From Bacteroidota bacterium (GTDB lineage: Bacteria > Bacteroidota > Bacteroidia > Flavobacteriales > Weeksellaceae): DNA of 64,000 bases. Below the pieces are notes generated by a model. It was not told the DNA's origin, made no database searches, and saw only the letters and a program-made list of their open reading frames with translations. A program made the translations under genes and the position numbers. Positions 19,781 to 27,593 of this stretch are shown in pieces; positions within the stretch are counted from its first letter, which is position 1, and each line of letters starts with the position of its first letter. The stretch lies in the NCBI GenBank assembly GCA_018902795.1, contig JAHIQD010000001.1, forward strand, positions 1 to 64,000. The letters run 5' to 3'.

Positions 19781-19998
19781 TCAAGATCAAAGATAATTAT
19801 CAATAAACCTTAAAATGCCTAGTGCGGTTATCGTAGGGGTTAGGTTTGGGGTTATAAAAAAATAAAAAAAATACAGAGAGATTATTACCGAATGATATAA
19901 TTTTAATATTGAAATACTATAAAATCATTTGAGTTAGCGGGGTAAAGATATATCAAAAAACATGAGTTTTACACTTTAAAACCCTGATAAACAAACAG

Positions 19999-20709
19999 TT
20001 AAAACATAGTGTTGTAACGTACGCTTGCTTTTATCATTGCAATTGCCACGATATGGTTTATACTGATATCTTTTGACTGGTGATGCTGGTTCTGGCTGAC
20101 CAACTTTACGTAATCGTCGCCTTTCTCCGATTTCTGCACATATTTTACGGTCACATATTCCTCCCAATGGTCGATTTTCACACTCACTAGGTACATTTCA
20201 CCATAAAAGATATTCTCAACGGAGGTTTGTTTGAATAAAATAATATCTCCGGATTTCAGCAGCGGATACATACTGTCACCAGTAATGGGAATAGCTCCAT
20301 CGCATTTAGGAAGGTTAGGGATTTTTATGGTATCGAGAATCCTGTGTGTTTTTCCTGTATCGAATAACTCCTGTAGTCCCGCTGTAGCTTCCAAGTCATA
20401 TAATGGTACCTCTTGTATGTTAATGATTGCCTCCTTGGTCTTTTTGGTTTTATAGACCTGCATTTGTTCCTTCACTTGGCCCGTTTCATTTTTCAACAGC
20501 ATTTCTGGTGAATGATCCATTAGCCACATCGGGTTAATATCATTATAAGCATATAGAAACTTTTCTAATGTATCGGTTTTAATTGTTGTTTTGGCTCGGA
20601 ATGGTTTGCTAAGACTAGCATTTGACAACCCAATCTCCCTCTCAGCTGCTGCAATAGGGATGTTTTTAAAATCAAGATATTCCTGCAATTTTTCAACAAT
20701 ATTTCTCAT
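19999..20709 (-). CDS. Phage repressor, HTH plus S24/LexA-like peptidase
   Basis: Seen: an N-terminal helix-turn-helix (REIGLSNASLSKPFRAKTTI, residues 25-44) and a C-terminal S24 peptidase domain with GDSMYPLL, where S is the nucleophile, and a VKYV lysine as general base. At 236 residues it matches CI/HK022-like repressors that self-cleave during the SOS response. It is divergent from the early operon, with two palindromic operators in the gap. Inferred role: keeps the prophage silent and releases it on DNA damage. This differs from Mu itself, whose repressor lacks an S24 domain. Confidence 0.88.
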   Translation of the reverse strand: MRNIVEKLQEYLDFKNIPIAAAEREIGLSNASLSKPFRAKTTIKTDTLEKFLYAYNDINPMWLMDHSPEMLLKNETGQVKEQMQVYKTKKTKEAIINIQEVPLYDLEATAGLQELFDTGKTHRILDTIKIPNLPKCDGAIPITGDSMYPLLKSGDIILFKQTSVENIFYGEMYLVSVKIDHWEEYVTVKYVQKSEKGDDYVKLVSQNQHHQSKDISINHIVAIAMIKASVRYNTMF

Positions 20710-20722
20710 GGTGTAAATTTTT

Positions 20723-20766
20723 TAGAAAGTTTTCTATTAATTATTTTGTAAATAGAAAACTTTCTA
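20723..20766. promoter_or_regulatory. Paired repressor operators O1 and O2
   Basis: Two 14-base palindromes, TAGAAAGTTTTCTA (20723-20736) and TAGAAAACTTTCTA (20753-20766), are exact reverse complements. Their centres are 30 bp apart, about three helical turns. O2 lies between the -33 and -7 elements of the early promoter. They are the obvious binding sites for the adjacent repressor. Confidence 0.8.
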
Positions 20767-20776
20767 TTTATATTTG
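20744..20776 (+). promoter_or_regulatory. Early lytic promoter of the prophage
   Basis: TATATTTG (20769-20776) fits the Bacteroidota -7 consensus TAnnTTTG. TTTTG (20744-20748) fits the -33 element at a 20-base spacing. The start codon of the first early gene follows 28 bases later. Confidence 0.75.
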
Positions 20777-20804
20777 TCGTGTAATTAAGACAAAAGTAAG
20801 ACAA

Positions 20805-21083
20805 ATGAAAATAAACGAAGCAAGAGAAACAGCAAAAAATGATAAAATACCTAAAATTTATTTCAATCCTTCTACCCCAGAAGAGGATGAATACTTATTG
20901 GAGCTTCAGAAGTTGCATAAGGCAAAAAGACGCGGTGATTGGGATTTAGCGGCTTCTATTGTAGGTATTTCAAGATTTTCAGTTGAGAAAGCATTTTTAA
21001 GAGTTTACTCCAAGAACCACACGGAAGCTGTAGCAGCTTTAAAATCTATAATTGAAAACCGTAGAAAACTCCTAAAGCAATAG
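20805..21083 (+). CDS. Small HTH protein, first gene of the early operon (Ner/Cro position)
   Basis: Seen: 92 residues, basic, with a predicted helix-turn-helix in DWDLAASIVGISRFSVEKAF (residues 46-65). By position it corresponds to Mu Ner or lambda Cro, which turn down early transcription after lysis begins. No sequence family is recognised with certainty. The start ATG follows the early promoter directly. Confidence 0.65.
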   Translation: MKINEARETAKNDKIPKIYFNPSTPEEDEYLLELQKLHKAKRRGDWDLAASIVGISRFSVEKAFLRVYSKNHTEAVAALKSIIENRRKLLKQ

Positions 21084-21085
21084 CT

Positions 21086-21205
21086 ATGAAAATAACATTA
21101 ATCCCGTACAGAAAGCACTGTGCAATTGTAATAAAATATTACTACCACATTATTCTTTGGAACCGGCATTTCGACTTTCACTACAAAACAAATTTTAACC
21201 TATAA
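21086..21205 (+). CDS. Possible 39-residue early protein
   Basis: An ATG two bases after the previous stop opens a 39-codon frame, rich in aromatic and basic residues (KYYYHIILWNRHFDFHYK). Only spacing and frame support it; there is no recognised domain. Confidence 0.35.
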   Translation: MKITLIPYRKHCAIVIKYYYHIILWNRHFDFHYKTNFNL

Positions 21206-21216
21206 AATATTTAGAA

Positions 21217-21378
21217 ATGGCTTACGTAGATGACTTAATCGAGGAAATTAACAATTTCATTACAGAAAAAACACGCGATTTATGTAATTACGATTTTAAG
21301 GAGGTAATGATGGAAGTTTCAAACAATATTGATGCACAATTAGATGCTCTGGAAGAATCAGAGCAATCAGAAGACTAA
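21217..21378 (+). CDS. Small acidic early protein (53 aa)
   Basis: A 53-codon frame beginning MAYVDDLIEEINNF and ending in an acidic tail (EESEQSED). It fits the gap before the transposase and its stop codon abuts the tRNA-like element at 21379. The function is unknown; an acidic helix could act as a protein-binding modulator. Confidence 0.55.
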   Translation: MAYVDDLIEEINNFITEKTRDLCNYDFKEVMMEVSNNIDAQLDALEESEQSED

Positions 21379-21419
21379 TCCCAAACGGTTTCTCGGAGGT
21401 TCGATTCCTCCGCTGGGAA
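21379..21419 (+). ncRNA. tRNA-like minihelix 1 (acceptor plus T-arm only)
   Basis: Seen: T-stem GGAGG/CCTCC (21395-21399 and 21407-21411) with canonical T-loop TTCGATT, so the B-box GGTTCGATTCC is exact. Acceptor 3' strand GCTGGGA (21412-21418) is followed by A. TCCCA (21379-21383), one base after the upstream stop codon, re-pairs with TGGGA (21414-21418). No D-arm or anticodon arm with a matching acceptor can be built. Inferred: a processing signal or remnant, not a normal tRNA. Confidence 0.55.
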
Positions 21420-21454
21420 CAAAATTAACAACCATTTAAACACCGTTTAAATCT

Positions 21455-23479
21455 ATGTTCGAATATTATAACAATACTTTATGTGTCCAAGCCAATTGGC
21501 TTTCTGAAACAGGTGTTATTTCCTTTAACAACCTCAAGCAATTGGCAAGTAAAGGTAAAATAAAGAAGGCTCGCAACGGCGGCGGTCTTGGCAATCCAGC
21601 CTTATACATTTACAGTTCGCTGCCGGAACGTTTCAAAAACATAATTGAGCACGATTTAGGTATAAATCCAAACGAGCAAAAAAGCACAATTCATTTTTCT
21701 GAGTTTCTAGCCTCTGATGAAAACGCTGCTGCATATTTCGCCAATTATGAACTTGAGGACGGAAGATATTTATCTGAAGCCAACAGTGATGCTGTTGAAC
21801 AGTACACTGCGAATGTTGCCGTCTTTAATGCCATCAACAAAGTAATTGTAAAGGTTACCAACGCCAATCCTAAAATTAACAAAGCGGAGCTTTGGCAGAA
21901 TATTGCAGAATCGGTGCACAATATCAGCGATGATTTAAGGTTCCGTTATCCGTTTGATCTTCCGGAAAACCCACAAGCCTTACGCGCTAAGTTTGAGTCC
22001 TGTATTCTGAAAAAAGCGAATAAGAGATATCCAAGAACCGGATTAGAGGGCCTGATTCATAACAATTATTGTAACAATCACTCCTTGAAGATATCGCAGG
22101 AGGTTGGCGAATGGTTAATCGCTTACTATTCTTTACCGATTAAGTGTTCAATCCCGGAACTGTTTGCGGCCTATGAAAAGAAACGCGCTGTAACAGGATT
22201 TCCAAGACTTTCAGAAAGTGGTATTCAAAACTTCATCATGAAGCCGGAAAACGAAAGGATTTGGTTAAGACCGCGCGACGGCAAAGATGCTTACATCAAC
22301 CGATTTGGTCACAGCATCAAGAAAAATAAAGAAACGCTATTCCCTAATGCACACTGGGCCATTGACGGAACCAAGCTCGACACCATCCACATCAAGGATA
22401 ACAAGAACAAAATGGGCGCGGATATGAACATCGACGTAGTAATCGATGTTTATTCAGAAAAAATACTAGGCTGGAGTTTGTCAGAGTCTGAAACCCATGT
22501 TGATCACTTCAAAGCTTTGAAGATGGCAGTCAACACAGCCGGTGCAAAACCTTATCTGTTTACCTACGATGCGCAATCCGGTCACAGAACTAAGAAAATG
22601 CAAGAGTTGTATAGTAAAGTTTCTAACTCCCATTATCATCACAAAGTCGGCAGAAAATCAAACCCCATCGAGCAGGTTTTTAACCGCTTTCAACAACAGG
22701 TCATTGGTAAGCGTTGGTTTTCAGACAAACAGTCGATAAAAGCAAAGCAAAGTCGCTCACAGGTGAATGTTGATTTCATCAAGGAGTTTAAAAATGCGCT
22801 GCCGACCAAAGATGAACTATACAAACATTTCATCGTGATGGTTAACGAGTGGAACGCGATGAAGCATCCACGATACAACAAATCACGAAACGAAGTGTAC
22901 GCAGCCAAGTCAGAACACACCCAGGAACTTGATGCATTCGAACAAATCTCGATGTTCTGGCTGGAGGAAACCAAACCGAAAATCTACAAAAAAGAAGGAA
23001 TGAAACTTACGGTTTCCGGTGTTGATTACGAGTTCGAGGTTTATGATAAAGACAACCAAATCGATGAGGATTTCAGACAGAAATATGTGAATACCAAACT
23101 CATTGTCAACTATGATCCTGAATATTTGGATGAGTACATCAAACTCTACGAGCTCAACGAAAAAGGACAAAAAGTATTTGTCGCGTATGCTCAGAAAAAA
23201 CGAGAACACAGCCAAATGATGAAATTCTCTACAGAAGACAGCAAGGCGCAAATGCTCAAAGATTTGGCAGTAAGAGACCGGGAAATGATGCGAGACTGGA
23301 CAAGGTACCAGGAGATTGCAGAACGCACCGGAATCACACGAGAATCACTCGTTGATGAGCAAAACGCAATGATTATAGACAATTGGGAACTTGAAGCGAA
23401 AATGGTTGCGTACGGAACCAAAGAAGAGCAAATCAAGACCAACCGAAAATCAGTATTCGAAACATTTAATAAAAATTAA
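21455..23479 (+). CDS. MuA-like DDE transposase
   Basis: Seen: an N-terminal DNA-binding region, an rve-type core with WAIDGTKLD (D304), FTYDAQSGH (D372) and RKSNPIEQVFN (E406), then a Mu-type beta-barrel and a basic C-terminal tail. At 674 residues it is close to MuA (663). It cuts and joins the prophage ends for replicative transposition. The MuB-like ATPase gene follows 8 bases after the stop codon, and the C-terminal helices probably bind that protein. Confidence 0.9.
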   Translation: MFEYYNNTLCVQANWLSETGVISFNNLKQLASKGKIKKARNGGGLGNPALYIYSSLPERFKNIIEHDLGINPNEQKSTIHFSEFLASDENAAAYFANYELEDGRYLSEANSDAVEQYTANVAVFNAINKVIVKVTNANPKINKAELWQNIAESVHNISDDLRFRYPFDLPENPQALRAKFESCILKKANKRYPRTGLEGLIHNNYCNNHSLKISQEVGEWLIAYYSLPIKCSIPELFAAYEKKRAVTGFPRLSESGIQNFIMKPENERIWLRPRDGKDAYINRFGHSIKKNKETLFPNAHWAIDGTKLDTIHIKDNKNKMGADMNIDVVIDVYSEKILGWSLSESETHVDHFKALKMAVNTAGAKPYLFTYDAQSGHRTKKMQELYSKVSNSHYHHKVGRKSNPIEQVFNRFQQQVIGKRWFSDKQSIKAKQSRSQVNVDFIKEFKNALPTKDELYKHFIVMVNEWNAMKHPRYNKSRNEVYAAKSEHTQELDAFEQISMFWLEETKPKIYKKEGMKLTVSGVDYEFEVYDKDNQIDEDFRQKYVNTKLIVNYDPEYLDEYIKLYELNEKGQKVFVAYAQKKREHSQMMKFSTEDSKAQMLKDLAVRDREMMRDWTRYQEIAERTGITRESLVDEQNAMIIDNWELEAKMVAYGTKEEQIKTNRKSVFETFNKN

Positions 23480-23487
23480 TACCAGAT

Positions 23488-24351
23488 ATGGATCAGAAAG
23501 AAAAAATAGCAATTGTAAATCAACTTAGACTTTACGTTGCACAAAAAGGAAGTCAAAATAAAGCAGCAGCAGCGCTGAAGGGCGCAAGTTCCGCTGTAGT
23601 TTCCCATCTCTTGAGTGGAAATTGGGAGCCTTACACTGACGATATGTTCAGAAAAATCGGCGCTCAAATCGGCTATAACTCCAAAGATTGGCAGTTTGCA
23701 CCCACCACCAACGGTGTTGAAGTTTATAATATGCTGGAAGATGCCAAAACCAATGCACTTGTTTTATCCATCATCGGAAGAGCGAGCGCCGGAAAATCAA
23801 CCGCAACCAAAAAATTTGAATCGGAAAACAAAAATGTGGTAAGAATCGAATGCGGACAATATTGGGACCGGAAATTATTCTTACAGGAAATTCTTTACCA
23901 GCTCGGGGATAAAAATCCATCTGTGAGAATCGCCGACATGATGCGAGATATCGTGTTAAAATTCAAAGCGATGGATATGCCGCAATTGATTATTGATGAA
24001 GTGGATAAAATTGATGACAAAGTCCTCCTCTTTCTTATCACGCTTTACAACGAACTCAAAGGACACTGCTCTATTATCATTTTGGCCACATACTATCTGA
24101 AAAAGCGCTTCGAAGACGGGATTAGACTGAGAAAAAAAGGATATGAAGAATTGGTCAGCCGTTTCGGAAGATTCTACGAGCTCGAAGACACCACATATAC
24201 CGATATAAAAGCCGTGTGCGAATCAAACGGGTTGACTGATGAAAATAACATTAAAATCATCGCGAGAAATTCTAAAGGTGATTTAAGGGCGGTCTCTGAC
24301 AGTATTATCGCTTTAAGAATTGATGAAAAACGAAAATTAACAGATCAATGA
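23488..24351 (+). CDS. MuB-like AAA+ ATPase, target-selection protein
   Basis: Seen: an N-terminal helix-turn-helix (KGSQNKAAAALKGASSAVVS, about residues 20-39), Walker A GRASAGKST (97-105) and Walker B LIIDEVD (167-173). Length 287, near MuB (312). It coats target DNA with ATP and delivers it to the transposase, giving target immunity. Its stop codon overlaps the next start by four bases. Confidence 0.88.
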   Translation: MDQKEKIAIVNQLRLYVAQKGSQNKAAAALKGASSAVVSHLLSGNWEPYTDDMFRKIGAQIGYNSKDWQFAPTTNGVEVYNMLEDAKTNALVLSIIGRASAGKSTATKKFESENKNVVRIECGQYWDRKLFLQEILYQLGDKNPSVRIADMMRDIVLKFKAMDMPQLIIDEVDKIDDKVLLFLITLYNELKGHCSIIILATYYLKKRFEDGIRLRKKGYEELVSRFGRFYELEDTTYTDIKAVCESNGLTDENNIKIIARNSKGDLRAVSDSIIALRIDEKRKLTDQ

Positions 24352-24779
24352 AAGAATTTAGATATCACCCAGAAATCAAAGGATTAAAAGTAAACGAAGA
24401 CGGCTCAGAAGTTTTAATGAATGACATGCCGGTTGTGCTAAAAGAAAGAAACCGAGGCAAGCAGCCTTTCCGCTTTTTTTATTACAAAGATTATCAGATC
24501 GGTTTAGCAAAATTAGTACTGGAGTGTTGGCAGGGAGTAGCTCCTGAAGCAAAGTTTACAGCAAACCATATTGATGGCGATTACAATAATTATCATTATG
24601 AAAATCTCTGTTGGGGTCCCAGTGGTGGAAATTCAAAGTGTCCACCAAAACTTAATGAAGATCAAAAAACAGATATTCTGAAAAAAGTTGAAAGCGGCCA
24701 AACCTTTACTGCAATCGCGAAAGAATACGGAGTAAGCAGGCCAGCAATTGCAAAATTAACAAGAAAGCAAAAAGAATAA
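24348..24779 (+). CDS. HNH endonuclease with C-terminal HTH (NUMOD4/HNH type)
   Basis: Seen: ANHIDGDYNNYHYENLCWG (residues about 82-100) is an HNH nuclease core of the homing-endonuclease type. A short helix-turn-helix (GQTFTAIAKEYGVSRPAIAK) closes the 143 residues. It starts inside the MuB stop codon (ATGA). It may be a free-standing homing endonuclease lodged between early genes, or a phage function that nicks DNA. The DNA target is unknown. Confidence 0.75.
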   Translation: MKEFRYHPEIKGLKVNEDGSEVLMNDMPVVLKERNRGKQPFRFFYYKDYQIGLAKLVLECWQGVAPEAKFTANHIDGDYNNYHYENLCWGPSGGNSKCPPKLNEDQKTDILKKVESGQTFTAIAKEYGVSRPAIAKLTRKQKE

Positions 24780-24780
24780 T

Positions 24781-25410
24781 ATGGCGAATGATTTTTTCTC
24801 AGTCGAAGAGCTGGAAAGTACAAAGTTTAAAGATTTCAACTTCGAAGGAAAATGGGAAGCATCATTTGGCAAACCGGAAGCGCGTGGAGTTTGGATTATC
24901 TACGGAAAATCATTCAACGGAAAATCATCATTCATGATGCAGCTGGCAAAGTATCTCACCGGATTTGTGAAAAACAAAGTGCTGATAAACACTTTGGAAG
25001 AGGGCAAAACCAAATCTTTTAAGATGAATGTAGAGCGGTCGGGAATCAGCTCTGTAAAAGATAAGGTTCTATTTGGGAACCGGGTGCCAATGGAAAAGAT
25101 TTGCGAGCGGCTCGAGAAACAGCGCAGCCCCGAAATCATCATGATTGACAGTTTGCAATATGCGAAACTCAACAAAAAAAGTTTCGAGGAATTGCGGGAA
25201 AAGTTCCGAAACAAGTTGTGGATTTTCATTTCACAAGCCGACAAAAGCGGAAATCCCAAAGGATCATTAGCTGAAGATATAAAATTCGATGCTGATGTGA
25301 AGATTAAAGTAGAAGGTTTCAAAGCCTTTCCGGAAAGCCGTTACGGCGGTGGTGAAGAATTTATTATTGATGCAGAACGCTCAGCAAACTATCACGCAAA
25401 AATCGAATAA
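24781..25410 (+). CDS. RecA/DnaB-fold AAA ATPase
   Basis: Seen: Walker A GKSFNGKSS (42-50), a Walker B strand IIMIDSLQ (about 119-126) and FISQADKSG, a sensor-like strand similar to RadA/DnaB-type ATPases. Length 209, so only the ATPase core is present. Likely acts on phage DNA in replication or recombination. It begins one base after the HNH gene's stop codon. Confidence 0.65.
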   Translation: MANDFFSVEELESTKFKDFNFEGKWEASFGKPEARGVWIIYGKSFNGKSSFMMQLAKYLTGFVKNKVLINTLEEGKTKSFKMNVERSGISSVKDKVLFGNRVPMEKICERLEKQRSPEIIMIDSLQYAKLNKKSFEELREKFRNKLWIFISQADKSGNPKGSLAEDIKFDADVKIKVEGFKAFPESRYGGGEEFIIDAERSANYHAKIE

Positions 25411-25415
25411 AAACT

Positions 25416-25637
25416 ATGACAGAAAACCACGACGAAAGATTTCTACAGCTCACTGTAGCTCTACAGTACGACAGTTACGGCGAAAAGTACCTCACAGACT
25501 TTGACCGAATGCTCATCCACCAGAACCGAAGCGCCCTACTCAATGGCAAAGATTATCAGCTACCGGACACCGTGGAAGAAAAGATGACAACAAAATTAAA
25601 TTATATCACAAAACACAGCTGGGTTAGCCCTTTTTAA
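25416..25637 (+). CDS. Hypothetical early protein (73 aa)
   Basis: A 73-residue hydrophilic protein in the tightly packed early operon, five bases after the ATPase gene. No domain recognised. Confidence 0.6.
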   Translation: MTENHDERFLQLTVALQYDSYGEKYLTDFDRMLIHQNRSALLNGKDYQLPDTVEEKMTTKLNYITKHSWVSPF

Positions 25638-25639
25638 AT

Positions 25640-25810
25640 ATGACCGAAATGTTTCCACCCACCGAACAGGAGCTCGAAGAAATTATTAAAAATCTCAAGG
25701 CTCAATTAGAAGATTACAGGTTTCAGGATGATTGGCCAAAGATCAACGAAGAACTGATACAGTACGAAAACCAACTTAAAAATTTAACACTAACAAACAA
25801 CATATTATGA
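25640..25810 (+). CDS. Small coiled-coil early protein (56 aa)
   Basis: The frame runs from ATG 25640, two bases after the previous stop, to TGA 25808-25810, which overlaps the next start by four bases (ATGA). The charged heptad-like sequence (LEEIIKNLKAQLEDYRF) suggests a coiled coil. Both junctions support a real gene. No function assigned. Confidence 0.65.
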   Translation: MTEMFPPTEQELEEIIKNLKAQLEDYRFQDDWPKINEELIQYENQLKNLTLTNNIL

Positions 25811-26499
25811 CAATCGACATCACCCAATTATCACCGGAACAAAAACGGGAACTCGCAAAACAGCTTAGTGATCAGAAAAAAGCTGAAAAGGAAAAACGAG
25901 CTGCAGACCTAAAAGCTCTTGACGAATTGGCAGCGGAAACAATGCCGGAATCAATGAGAATTCTACGCGACGCCTCGGAAGCTTTGGAAAAAGCAAAAGC
26001 TAAAGTTTTTCAGGATTTTCAAATTTATCTGAAACAGAAAATCGAAACCATCGGCGTAAGGTCTAATCAACAAACGCACACAATCACAGTCGGAAATGAC
26101 AGCATTAAACTAGGTTACAGAATTACGGACGGTTACGGCGAGAACGCGGCGTACGGGATCGCAATGGTTCACAAGTTCCTTGGCTCGCTGGGTAAGGATG
26201 AAAATTCAAAAAAAGTGCTTTCAATCGCTTACCGGTTATTGCAGCGAAATGGAAACGGTGACTTAGACAGCAAGAAGGTTCTGGAGCTTCGCCAGATCGC
26301 TGACAAAGATTTCCCGGATACGGATTTTCAGCGAGGCGTAGAACTGATCCAAAGCGAATACAAACCAAAGGTTTCCAAATGGTTTATCGAGGCGGTTACA
26401 AAGGATGGTACCGGTATCGAAAAAAACATTCCTCTTTCAATTACCGGCGTTGACCTTCCGGCAGATATGGACCTCAATTTTTTACTTCCTAAAGATTAG
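25807..26499 (+). CDS. DUF3164 family protein of Mu-like phages
   Basis: Seen: 230 residues with a charged N-terminal helix and the GYRITDGYGENA region typical of DUF3164. The family is a marker of Mu-like prophages and sits in the early region after the transposition genes. Its biochemical role is not established. Linked to the upstream gene by an ATGA overlap. Confidence 0.75.
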   Translation: MTIDITQLSPEQKRELAKQLSDQKKAEKEKRAADLKALDELAAETMPESMRILRDASEALEKAKAKVFQDFQIYLKQKIETIGVRSNQQTHTITVGNDSIKLGYRITDGYGENAAYGIAMVHKFLGSLGKDENSKKVLSIAYRLLQRNGNGDLDSKKVLELRQIADKDFPDTDFQRGVELIQSEYKPKVSKWFIEAVTKDGTGIEKNIPLSITGVDLPADMDLNFLLPKD

Positions 26500-26503
26500 A
26501 AAA

Positions 26504-27505
26504 ATGAAAATAATTGCACACAAAATCGGTAACAAAATCAATCAGGAAGGCTGTTACCTTTCCAGCGAGGAGTTACAGTTGAATGACAATATGTTAGAAT
26601 TGCTTCAAAACTACTTTTTAGGAGCTTTCAAAACAGGAGAAACATTTCATTTCTACAGTGATTCTTATTTATCAAATAACCGGGCTTACAAGATTGCGAA
26701 TTTGATTTTTGAAGACCCAGAAACATTAATCAATAATTCTCAAAACCTCGGAAGATTGCTTTATGATGCCGCCGAAAATCCACGAGTTCAAGGTGGAGAA
26801 TTGTTTATTGTTTTCTTTCCAAAAACCGACGAAAACGATTTTGATAAAATAGGAATTTTCAAAACCGAAAAAAGGGAATCTTTCTTAAAAATACATTCAA
26901 TACCGGATTCACTGAATCTTGAAGAGGACAAAGGGATTAGCCTTACCAAGATTGACAAAGCTGCACTGATTTACAATACTGAAAGTGAGAACGGTTATGT
27001 ATTACAAGTTGTTGACAATAACAAAAACGGTGATCTGTATTATTGGTTCGAAGATTTTTTGAAAGTAAAGCAACGCCCGGATGACTTTTTCCAAACACAG
27101 CAAACAATGTCTGTATTTAAAGATTTCGTCACGAAGCAACTTCCACAGGAATATGAGATTTCAATGGTAGACCAGTCGGAGTTCCTCAATAAATCATTAA
27201 CATTTTTCAAAGAAAAAGAAGAGTTCAGTTTTGATGAATTCACCTCAGAAGTTTTGGAAGATGAACAGGTAATTGAAAGCTTCGGGAATTATTTGACAGA
27301 CTATGAGCAGGAAATGCAGATTTCTATTTTAGACGAATTTCCAATCAGCGTACCAGCTGTGAAAAAACAGCAGCGGAGCTTCAAAAGCATCATCAAGCTT
27401 GATAAAAACTTTCACATTTATGTTCACGGCGATAGAAAGTTGATTGAAAATGGTGAGGACGAAAACGGCAAGTATTACAAACTGTATTTCGAACAGGAAT
27501 CTTAG
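26504..27505 (+). CDS. Nucleoid-associated (NdpA/YejK, NA37) family protein
   Basis: Seen: FYSDSYLSNNRAYKIANLIF (about residues 47-66) and the C-terminal FKSIIKLDKNFHIYVHG (residues 296-312) match the 37-kDa nucleoid-associated protein family. Start set at ATG 26504, four bases after the DUF3164 stop codon; an upstream in-frame extension overlaps that gene and was rejected. Length 333. Known: host members bind the nucleoid. Inferred: a phage copy could reshape host or phage DNA during replicative transposition. Such a gene in a Mu-like early operon is unusual. Confidence 0.75.
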   Translation: MKIIAHKIGNKINQEGCYLSSEELQLNDNMLELLQNYFLGAFKTGETFHFYSDSYLSNNRAYKIANLIFEDPETLINNSQNLGRLLYDAAENPRVQGGELFIVFFPKTDENDFDKIGIFKTEKRESFLKIHSIPDSLNLEEDKGISLTKIDKAALIYNTESENGYVLQVVDNNKNGDLYYWFEDFLKVKQRPDDFFQTQQTMSVFKDFVTKQLPQEYEISMVDQSEFLNKSLTFFKEKEEFSFDEFTSEVLEDEQVIESFGNYLTDYEQEMQISILDEFPISVPAVKKQQRSFKSIIKLDKNFHIYVHGDRKLIENGEDENGKYYKLYFEQES

Positions 27506-27530
27506 AACACAAATTCTCTATATATCAAAG

Positions 27531-27573
27531 AGCGGTGAACCGGTCACTACAGGTTCGAATCCTGTCGCCGCTC
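27531..27573 (+). ncRNA. tRNA-like minihelix 2 (7-bp acceptor plus T-arm)
   Basis: Seen: 5' strand AGCGGTG (27531-27537) pairs with CGCCGCT (27566-27572), six Watson-Crick pairs plus one G-T. Inside, ACAGG/CCTGT (27549-27553 and 27561-27565) carries the canonical T-loop TTCGAAT, an exact B-box GGTTCGAATCC. An 11-base linker replaces the D and anticodon arms. G27530 can pair with C27573, like the G-1:C73 pair of tRNA-His. It sits between the NdpA-like gene and the next start. An alternative D-like stem CTCT/AGAG lies just upstream, but no matching full acceptor exists. Confidence 0.6.
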
Positions 27574-27593
27574 CAAATTAAAATCAGAATAAA

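Larger units (their letters stand above)
19417..19998. other. Intergenic region holding the left prophage end
   Basis: About 580 bases without a convincing gene. It holds the prmA upstream region, a small hairpin (GCATGTC...GGCATGC near 19482-19501), a tandem 10-base repeat TTTACTACCA (19607-19616 and 19617-19626), a strong terminator (19691-19736) and the left copy of the prophage terminal repeat (19753-19780). A G-rich patch near 19828-19848 has too few G runs for a quadruplex. Confidence 0.6.

Noticed and set aside
19828..19848. G-quadruplex near the left prophage end
   Set aside because: Only two runs of four G and one of two are present; four tracts of three or more are needed.
21330..21420. 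A complete tRNA gene ending at 21419, using GCTCTG/CAGAGC as D-arm
   Set aside because: The D-arm-like stem lies within the 53-residue frame, and the bases where the 5' acceptor should be (near 21333-21341) do not pair with GCTGGGA; no proper anticodon arm forms.
26405..26503. Longer N-terminus for the NdpA-like protein
   Set aside because: It lies wholly within the DUF3164 gene, and the family begins at the ATG at 26504.
27505..27575. A complete tRNA gene ending at 27573, using CTCT/AGAG as D-arm
   Set aside because: The upstream acceptor position does not pair with CGCCGCT; the middle stem GTG/CAC is short and its 7-base loop lacks the usual U33. The short minihelix pairing is clearly better.
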